DNA of 35,511 bases from Actinomadura harenae (GTDB taxonomy: Bacteria > Actinomycetota > Actinomycetes > Streptosporangiales > Streptosporangiaceae): assembly GCF_003696215.1 (NCBI RefSeq), contig NZ_RFFG01000085.1, positions 1 through 35,511 of the forward strand, given 5' to 3'. A program made the position numbers and the translations under genes. This document shows, piece by piece, positions 30,405 through 35,511 of this stretch (the first letter of the stretch is position 1; every line of letters begins with the position of its first letter). The notes under the pieces were generated by a model that was not told the origin of the DNA, made no database searches, and saw only the letters and a program-made list of their open reading frames with translations.

Positions 30405-31574
30405 CTAGGAGCGGGCGATTCCGGTCAGCGGGAGGGCGGAGAGGCCGGTCACGACGGGGGAGCCGTTCCAGGCCGGGGCGCCGCTCAGGGCCAGGCGCGG
30501 ATGGCGGAGCGTGGCCTCCTCCAGCAGGACGCGGATCTCCATGCGGGCGAGCGCCGCGCCCAGGCAGAAGTGCGGGCCGTGGCCGAAGGCCAGGCTCGGC
30601 CCGGACGGGCGGCGCGCGATGTCGAACCGGCCCGCGTCGTCCCCGAAGACGGCTGGATCGTGGTTCGCCGCCCCGAACAGCAGCATCACGTGCTCGCCCT
30701 CGGCGATCACCGCGTCGCCGAGCGGGACGTCCCGGGTGGCGGTGCGCAGGAAGTAGGCCACGGGAGACGTCCAGCGCAGGATCTCCTCGACCGCCGACGG
30801 CAGCAGGCCGGGCCGGTCGCGGAGGGTCGTCCACTGGGACGGGTTCTCCGCGAGGGCGTGCAGGCCGCCGGAGATCGCGTGCCGGGTCGTCTCGTTCCCG
30901 GCCACGAGCAGCTGGATCAGGAACATGACCAGTTCGAGGTCGGTCAGCCGGTCGCCGTCCAGCTCGGCCAGGGCGAGCCGGGAGATCACGTCGTCGCGCG
31001 GGTCGGCGCGGCGGCGGTGCGCGGTCTCCAGCAGGAACGACCCGCACTCGACGCGCAGCGCGTTCCGCTCGTCCTCCGGCAGGGCGGACGCGCCGGGCAC
31101 GATCGCCTCGGTCCAGCGGTGGAACCGCGGCCAGTCCGCCTCCGGGACGCCGAGCAGCAGGCAGATCACCTGGAGCGGCAGCGGGACGGCCAGCTCGGCC
31201 ACGGCGTCGAACGTGGGCGGCAGGCCGTTCAGCAGGGTGCGGACCCGGTCCCGGACGGTCCCCTCCAGCGCCCGCGTGACGGACGGCCGGAACGCGGGCG
31301 CGACCAGGCCCCGGTAGCGGGTGTGGCCGGGCGGGTCGGTGTGCATGATCGTCGGCGGGGCGGCGTAGGCGTGCCCGATCTCCGGGACCAGGATCCCGTC
31401 CCGGGACCGGAACGCCTCCGGATCGGACGCGACCCGCTGGACGTGCGCGTGCGACCCGGCCACCCACAGCGGCAGCGCCGGATGCCGGACCGGGCTCTTC
31501 TCGCGGATCTCCGCGTAGAGCCCGAGCGGATGGCCGGAGGCGAACGCGCCGTCCGGGAAGTCCTCGGCGATCAC
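30405..31574 (-). CDS. Cytochrome P450
   Basis: A 389-residue soluble bacterial P450. The I-helix oxygen-activation motif is AGNETTR (225-231), the K-helix ExxR is E264-I-L-R267, and the heme loop FGHGPHFCLG has ligand C347. HTDPPGHTRYRGLVAPAF (C-helix region, about 78-95) is also standard. P450s hydroxylate or couple small molecules with electrons from a ferredoxin, but no ferredoxin gene is adjacent. The GTG at 31574 overlaps the cupin stop in GTGA, so the two proteins are made together and probably act on one substrate. That substrate is not visible; there are no biosynthetic core genes nearby. Confidence 0.96.
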   Translation of the reverse strand: MIAEDFPDGAFASGHPLGLYAEIREKSPVRHPALPLWVAGSHAHVQRVASDPEAFRSRDGILVPEIGHAYAAPPTIMHTDPPGHTRYRGLVAPAFRPSVTRALEGTVRDRVRTLLNGLPPTFDAVAELAVPLPLQVICLLLGVPEADWPRFHRWTEAIVPGASALPEDERNALRVECGSFLLETAHRRRADPRDDVISRLALAELDGDRLTDLELVMFLIQLLVAGNETTRHAISGGLHALAENPSQWTTLRDRPGLLPSAVEEILRWTSPVAYFLRTATRDVPLGDAVIAEGEHVMLLFGAANHDPAVFGDDAGRFDIARRPSGPSLAFGHGPHFCLGAALARMEIRVLLEEATLRHPRLALSGAPAWNGSPVVTGLSALPLTGIARS

Positions 31575-32011
31575 CGCAGGATCCCGCTCGGGCGCGGGAT
31601 CCCGGCGGCGTCGCAGAGGGCGAGGTAGGCGTTCAGCGTGGACTCGCCGTCCACGACGCCGCTGATCTGCCCGGCGTCGTCGTACTCGATGAACGCGCCC
31701 TGGACGACGAAGAGGATGTCGGTGTCGTCGTCCAGGACGGTCAGCGTGTGGACCGATCCGGGCGGTTCGTAGATGTACGTCCCGGCGACGTAGTCGATGC
31801 CGTACTCGGCGTACCGCCAGCGGCCCGCGAAGGTGTGCGCGTGGACGCCGCCCGTGTGCTTGTGCGTCGGGAGCCGGAAGCCCGCGGCGAACCGGTTGCG
31901 GACGACCCAGGTGTCCGCGGACGCTCGTAGCACCTTCAGCCCGACCGGACCCGCCTGCACCCAGGGGACGTCGTCGTCGTGGACGTGCCCGACCGTGATC
32001 GCCTCAGTCAT
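31571..32011 (-). CDS. Cupin protein, 2,4'-dihydroxyacetophenone dioxygenase-like
   Basis: A 146-residue single cupin. Metal ligands are likely H50, H52, H57 or H59 from LPTHKHTGGVHAHTFAG, plus H88 in PPGSVHTL. The order and the GRWRYAEYGIDYVAGTYIYEPPGSVHTL stretch resemble the ChrR-type cupin of 2,4'-dihydroxyacetophenone dioxygenases, which cleave a carbon-carbon bond next to an aromatic ketone. Whether this protein does so is an inference. It is the first gene of a two-gene unit with the P450. There is no ribosome site before ATG 32011. A promoter placed to start transcription at the ATG suggests a leaderless message. Confidence 0.86.
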   Translation of the reverse strand: MTEAITVGHVHDDDVPWVQAGPVGLKVLRASADTWVVRNRFAAGFRLPTHKHTGGVHAHTFAGRWRYAEYGIDYVAGTYIYEPPGSVHTLTVLDDDTDILFVVQGAFIEYDDAGQISGVVDGESTLNAYLALCDAAGIPRPSGILR

Positions 32012-32018
32012 GAAGCAA

Positions 32019-32047
32019 ACGCTAGGTAGGCATCACCGTCCGCGCAA
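32019..32047 (-). promoter_or_regulatory. Candidate leaderless promoter of the cupin-P450 unit
   Basis: Read on the minus strand: TTGCGC (32042-32047), a 17-base spacer, TAGCGT (32019-32024), then 7 bases to the ATG at 32011. This matches the -35/-10 pattern and the TAnnnT-to-ATG distance of actinobacterial leaderless genes. No Shine-Dalgarno sequence precedes the ATG. Confidence 0.5.
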
Positions 32048-32064
32048 GGCCCGGTTCCGGCGGG

Positions 32065-32100
32065 AGGCGGCTCGTGAGGCGGCTCGGTAGGCGGCTCCGT
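32065..32100. repeat. Three 12-base tandem repeats
   Basis: AGGCGGCTCGTG (32065-32076), AGGCGGCTCGGT (32077-32088) and AGGCGGCTCCGT (32089-32100) lie between the sulfotransferase stop and the cupin promoter. They are non-coding, and no function is evident. Confidence 0.75.
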
Positions 32101-32129
32101 GAGGGGGCCGGAGGTGGCCGGGGCGGTGC

Positions 32130-32798
32130 TCAGCGGGTCAGGAGCATGCGCAGCATCCGGCGGCGGGCCTGGGAGGTGAACTCGGCGCTGTCGTTGACCC
32201 GCGGGAACGGGCCGTCCGGCACGGGGACCTCGAGGAACGTGCACAGCGGCTCCCAGCCCTGCTTCACCTCGTAGACCAGCAGCCGGTCCGCCGGGACGGC
32301 CTCGACGACCTCGGCCGTGTGCCGCTCGAACCGCGCCACCAGCCCGTCATCGTCGAGTCGGAGGAACTCCCGCATCTCCGGCATGAACGAGGACATGTCG
32401 GAGAAGGCGGCGAACCGGGTGCCGAGCAGCGACGACAGCGAGTACAGCGCCCGTCCGGAGGGGGTGTTCAGCCGTCCCTGCTGAGCCAGGATCGTGGTGC
32501 GCATGCTCTTCACCCAGGACCGCGGGTCCCGGACGCTGAGCACGACCTTCGCCTCCTTGTAGTGGTCGGCGATCTCGTGCCAGTACGCGGCGGACGGCCA
32601 GTCCACCGCCGAGCGGTAGCCGCCGAGCAGCGTCTCCCAGGGGACGGGTTCGCCGCGCGTCTTGGCACGCCACGCCCGGACCTGGCCGGAGCGCATCACC
32701 TCCGTCATGTGGTGGCAGGGGCCGAAACCGAGCTGTTCCAGAGCGCTCTTCAGGGACAGGGTGCCGGTGCGCCCGTATCCCGCGCCGATGACGTCCAC
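32130..32798 (-). CDS. Sulfotransferase family protein
   Basis: A 222-residue protein beginning VDVIGAGYGRTGTLSLKSALEQLG. The GRTGTLSLKSAL loop is the phosphosulphate-binding site of PAPS-dependent sulfotransferases. SVRDPRSWVKSM (3'-phosphate-binding strand) follows, and the C-terminal PFPRVNDSAEF is typical of this bacterial subgroup. It would move sulphate from PAPS to a hydroxyl or amine of a small molecule or lipid. The start is uncertain: GTG 32798 fits the domain but has no ribosome site and abuts a palindrome, and the frame stays open to 32882. It lies upstream of the cupin-P450 unit on the same strand, so a joint tailoring role is conceivable but unproven. Confidence 0.87.
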   Translation of the reverse strand: MDVIGAGYGRTGTLSLKSALEQLGFGPCHHMTEVMRSGQVRAWRAKTRGEPVPWETLLGGYRSAVDWPSAAYWHEIADHYKEAKVVLSVRDPRSWVKSMRTTILAQQGRLNTPSGRALYSLSSLLGTRFAAFSDMSSFMPEMREFLRLDDDGLVARFERHTAEVVEAVPADRLLVYEVKQGWEPLCTFLEVPVPDGPFPRVNDSAEFTSQARRRMLRMLLTR

Positions 32799-33119
32799 GT
32801 GACGACCGTCACATTCCGCGACGGCGCGGTCAAGGCGGACGCGAGGGGCGTGACGCGGAGCTGACCGAAAAGGGGGTCTCACCGGCCACGGAGGGGCATT
32901 CGGGACGTCCGGAGAGGGGGGTCGCTCCGCTCCGCACCGGTCCGGTCACCCTCGGGGTCTGATGCTCTGACCTGCGAAGACGTACATGCGACGGCTGAGG
33001 ACGCCGATCGGTTTACCGCTGGTGATCTATCCCATTCAGGATGTCCGAAAGTGGGCATCGGGCGTCGGGCTGTGCGTAACGTGGCCCGGGTTGTCCATAT
33101 TTGGGGGTGGGGCCTGGTC
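32799..33119. other. Divergent intergenic region with palindrome
   Basis: About 320 bases between the sulfotransferase and the VanW gene. GTGACG-AC-CGTCAC (32799-32812) is an inverted repeat touching the sulfotransferase start codon and could be an operator. A/T-richer patches at 33010-33045 and 33091-33103 (TTGTCCATATTTG) probably carry the VanW promoter, but I cannot place both hexamers. No gene is supported. Confidence 0.45.
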
Positions 33120-33998
33120 ATGGTTCGGCATCGGAGGAGGCGTCCGGAACCGAAGGAACGGATGCGCCGCTGGTTGCCCGTCGTGATCGGTGTTCCGGTC
33201 GCGGTCGTGGCGCTCGCCGGCGGGTACGCGCTCGCGGCGGGCGACGGCCCGGGCTCCGGAACGGGCTCCGGCGACGGCGGGCACGGAGCGGGGCGACCGG
33301 CCCCGGCGCGTCCCGCCGGCAACGGCCCGGGAGACGGGACGCGGCAGCTCGCCGCCTACACCACGCGGTTCAAGCCGGGCGAGGCCCGGGTGAAGAACAT
33401 CCGGATCGGCGCGCGGGCCATCGACGGGCACGTCGTCAAGGCGGGCGACGCGTTCTCGTTCAACAAGGTCGTCGGGGAGCGCACCGCGCGCCGCGGCTAC
33501 GTCCCCGCCCCGACGATCGTCGGATCCCGTCTCGTGGACGACCTCGGCGGCGGCATCTGCCAGGTCTCGGCCACGCTCTGGAACGCGGTGTTCGAGGCCG
33601 GACTCAAGATCGACGACTTCCATCCGCACACGCTGTGGATGCCGGAGTACCCGCAGGGCCGCGAGGCCGCGGTCGCCTGGCCGTCGCTCGACTTCGTCTG
33701 GCGCAACGACTCCGGCAGGCCGATCCGCCTGCGGACGCAGGTCACCGGCGACTCCCTGACCGTCTCGCTGTGGGGCACGCCGAAGTACCAGGTGAAGGCC
33801 GCCTCGTCCAAGCGGTACCACCTCACCCGCGCCGGGACGTTCAGCGACGCGAGGAGCCACTGCGTCCCGATGCCCGGCGGGCCCGGCTTCCAGATCGACG
33901 TGTTCCGGACGCTGACCCACGACGGCCGGACGGTCCGCCGGGACCGCTTCCACACCGTCTACCAGCCGGAACCCAAGGTCACCTGCACGAGCCGCTGA
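33120..33998 (+). CDS. VanW family protein
   Basis: A 292-residue protein with a basic start (MVRHRRRRPEPKERMRRW), one membrane helix (about 18-40) and a Gly/Pro linker. A VanW domain follows from about residue 80: YTTRFKPGEARVKNI (80-94), AGDAFSFNKVVGERT, LGGGICQVSATLWNAVFEAGL (142-162) and HPHTLWMPEYPQGREAAVAW. VanW domains are found beside vancomycin-resistance genes and in many secreted actinobacterial proteins, but their activity is not established. The topology puts the domain outside the membrane, near peptidoglycan. ATG 33120 follows GGGGTGGGG. No van resistance genes are nearby; a putative penicillin-binding-like serine hydrolase follows 67 bases later. Confidence 0.93.
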   Translation: MVRHRRRRPEPKERMRRWLPVVIGVPVAVVALAGGYALAAGDGPGSGTGSGDGGHGAGRPAPARPAGNGPGDGTRQLAAYTTRFKPGEARVKNIRIGARAIDGHVVKAGDAFSFNKVVGERTARRGYVPAPTIVGSRLVDDLGGGICQVSATLWNAVFEAGLKIDDFHPHTLWMPEYPQGREAAVAWPSLDFVWRNDSGRPIRLRTQVTGDSLTVSLWGTPKYQVKAASSKRYHLTRAGTFSDARSHCVPMPGGPGFQIDVFRTLTHDGRTVRRDRFHTVYQPEPKVTCTSR

Positions 33999-34065
33999 TC
34001 CGTGCCCGCCACTGGATCACCATCCTCCCGGCAAAGGGGAAGAAGGTGCGCTACGGTCGCGAACC

Positions 34066-35388
34066 ATGGAATCTCCGGCGTTCGGGCACAAGGACTTCGG
34101 GCGGAGGGACTTCGGGCGCAGGGACTTCGGCAGGCTCGCGGCGCTCGGCGTGGGGGGACCCGCGCTGCTGGCCGCGTGCGGTGAGGGCGGCGGCGCGCAC
34201 GACGCGTCGTCCGTCGCCGCGAACGGAGCGGCGGCGGCCGCCCGGAGCTGGAAGGTCACCGGGCGCTCCCTGTCCGGGTTGGGCGGCTTCGACGCGACGG
34301 TCAAGGGCTTCATGCAGGCGCGGAACATCCCCTGCGGCCAGCTCGCCGTCGCCCGCAAGGGCAAGCTGCTGCTCGCGCGCGGCTACACCTGGAGCGCGAG
34401 CACCTCGCTGAAGACGTCCCCGACGTCGCTGTTCCGGATCGCCAGCCTCTCCAAGCCGATCACCGCCACGGCCGTGCTCCGGCTGATCCAGGAGGGCCGG
34501 CTCAAACCGACCGACAGGGTCGCGACGCTGCTGAAGCTGCCGGCCCACGCCGACCCGAGGCTCGCGGACGTCACCGTCCTGCGGCTGCTCCAGCACCTCG
34601 GCGGCTGGGACCGCGACACGTCGCCCGACCCGATGTTCCAGGACGCCGCCATCGCCAAGGCCCTGAAGAAGGGCCTGCCGGTCAGCCGCGCCGACATCAT
34701 GAGGTGGGAGTCCGGTCGCAGGCTCGACCACAAGCCCGGCACGGCCTACGCCTACAGCAACTACGGCTACATGCTGCTCGGCCGGATCATCGAGAAGGTC
34801 TCCGGCCAGTCCTACGGCGCCTACGTCCAGGCGAAGGTGCTCGGGCCGCGCGGCATCAAGCGGATGAAGCTCGCGCACGGCCTGACCAAGGCCGCCGGTG
34901 AGGTTCCGTACTACTCGTCCGCCAAGGGCGCGACCGTCTACGACAACAGCGGTAAGCAGGTCGCCTACCCGTACGGCGGCTTCAACATCGAGAACATGGA
35001 CGCGCACGGCGGCTGGCTCGGCACCGCCGTGGACCTGACCCGCTTCGCGCGGATCTACGACGGCGGGACGCCGGTGCTGAACGCCGCGTCGATCTCCCGC
35101 GCGTTCGCGAAGCCGGAGACCGGGATCGACCCCGGTGGCTGGTACTACGGCACCGGATGGATGGTCCGGCCCGTCACCGGCGGCCGCAACACCTGGCACG
35201 ACGGCAGCCTGCCCGGGACGAGCACCCTGCTCGTCCGCCGCTTCGACGGCCTGACCTGGGCGGTCCTGTTCGACCAGCGGCAGGAGGGGAGCCAGCCGTC
35301 CTACGGCGACATCGACGGCGCGCTGCACCAGGCCGCGAACGCCGTCAGGACGTGGCCGACCGGCGACTTGTACGGCTCGTACTTCTAG
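34066..35388 (+). CDS. Class C beta-lactamase-like serine hydrolase, Tat lipoprotein
   Basis: A 440-residue serine hydrolase. Catalytic SxxK is SLSK (S127, K130), the tyrosine motif is YSN (Y230-N232), and the KTG-equivalent is HDG (378-380). This is the class C beta-lactamase/esterase/DD-peptidase superfamily, so it may be an esterase or peptidase; resistance activity cannot be claimed. The N-terminus reads RRDFGRRDFGR (13-23), then a hydrophobic run and lipobox LAAC (C38). It would therefore be exported folded by the Tat route and lipid-anchored. The twin-arginine motif appears twice because of a 15-base repeat. No ribosome site precedes ATG 34066. TACGGT (34052-34057), 8 bases before the ATG, could be a -10 box of a leaderless message. 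Confidence 0.92.
   Translation: MESPAFGHKDFGRRDFGRRDFGRLAALGVGGPALLAACGEGGGAHDASSVAANGAAAAARSWKVTGRSLSGLGGFDATVKGFMQARNIPCGQLAVARKGKLLLARGYTWSASTSLKTSPTSLFRIASLSKPITATAVLRLIQEGRLKPTDRVATLLKLPAHADPRLADVTVLRLLQHLGGWDRDTSPDPMFQDAAIAKALKKGLPVSRADIMRWESGRRLDHKPGTAYAYSNYGYMLLGRIIEKVSGQSYGAYVQAKVLGPRGIKRMKLAHGLTKAAGEVPYYSSAKGATVYDNSGKQVAYPYGGFNIENMDAHGGWLGTAVDLTRFARIYDGGTPVLNAASISRAFAKPETGIDPGGWYYGTGWMVRPVTGGRNTWHDGSLPGTSTLLVRRFDGLTWAVLFDQRQEGSQPSYGDIDGALHQAANAVRTWPTGDLYGSYF
34090..34134 (+). repeat. 15-base in-frame repeats duplicating a twin-arginine motif
   Basis: Units AAGGACTTCGGGCGG (34090-34104), AGGGACTTCGGGCGC (34105-34119) and AGGGACTTCGGCAGG (34120-34134) encode (K/R)DFGR three times. 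A partial unit (TTCGGGCAC) precedes at 34081-34089. Confidence 0.9.
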
Positions 35389-35473
35389 TGGCTCGTGACT
35401 GAACCTTGCTGGGGTAATTGATCTCGGTGGGGTGGCGCGTCAGCCTTGTCCCAGTCGGTTCTGGGAGGTGGGT

Positions 35474-35511
35474 GTGGCGCGGAAGCCTGAGGTGTTCGTG
35501 CGGGCGTTGTC
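35474..35511 (+). CDS. Start of a probable IS630-like transposase, cut by window end
   Basis: The GTG at 35474 follows GGGAGG at 35463-35468 and reads MARKPEVFVRALS before the window stops. Openings of the form MARxPEVFVRxL are familiar from actinomycete IS630-family transposases. Only 12 to 13 residues are visible, so the assignment is tentative. The different base texture of 35389-35460, with GTAATTGATCTC, suggests that the left end of an insertion element lies just after the serine hydrolase stop. Confidence 0.5.
   Translation, partial: MARKPEVFVRAL

Noticed and set aside
33120..35388. Glycopeptide-resistance cluster suggested by VanW and a serine hydrolase
   Set aside because: No vanH, vanA-type ligase, vanX or vanY is present; VanW domains are widespread in actinomycetes.

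Overview
The window is very GC-rich DNA with GTG starts, many 4-base GTGA/ATGA gene overlaps and Ala/Arg/Gly-rich proteins. A histone H1-like Lys/Ala/Thr protein, a DUF2630 protein, an ArsR/DUF5937 regulator paired with an MFS pump and a VanW protein all point to a filamentous actinomycete. My best guess is Thermomonosporaceae (Actinomadura-like), inferred from gene content only. I see no rRNA, tRNA or CRISPR array. About 33 protein genes are supported, and both window edges cut a gene.

Layout. (1) 1-4268, plus strand: the end of a membrane-anchored protein, then deoC, a complete aldehyde dehydrogenase and a shortened aldehyde dehydrogenase without its catalytic domain, tightly coupled. (2) 4357-7074, plus: H1-like DNA-binding protein, DUF2630 protein, a 770-base gene-poor stretch, and a small secreted SH3-like protein ending at a shared terminator. 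(3) 7197-13042, minus: plsX, a CtpE-like P-type ATPase and argS, read in that order. (4) 13181-16020, minus: DUF998 membrane protein, alpha/beta hydrolase and a lipoprotein coupled by 4-base overlaps, followed by a membrane-anchored paralogue of the lipoprotein. (5) 16446-17762, plus: a lone KamA-type radical SAM protein with a long leader. (6) 17890-20149: an MFS transporter divergent from its likely ArsR-type regulator. (7) 20158-23339, minus: ABC ATPase, permease, response regulator and histidine kinase, probably one drug- or envelope-stress module. (8) 23414-25015, plus: an AAA ATPase with a C-terminal PD-(D/E)XK-like nuclease region. (9) 24996-27785: a pair of SMR efflux proteins plus an ECF sigma factor and its membrane partner (minus), with a divergent MarR regulator (plus). 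(10) 27770-32798, minus: PEBP protein, a glycan-export ABC pair, a cupin/P450 operon and a sulfotransferase. (11) 33120-35388, plus: VanW protein and a Tat-type serine hydrolase lipoprotein, then the start of a probable IS630-like transposase cut by the window end.

For a second look I would choose: the split aldehyde dehydrogenase pair (resembling ALDH16 broken into two genes); the AAA/nuclease ATPase; the DUF998-hydrolase-lipoprotein cassette with its CLGxxCR paralogues; and 15-base in-frame tandem repeats that recur in four unrelated genes, one of which appears to have duplicated a twin-arginine export motif. All functional statements are inferred from the sequence by eye; no search was run.
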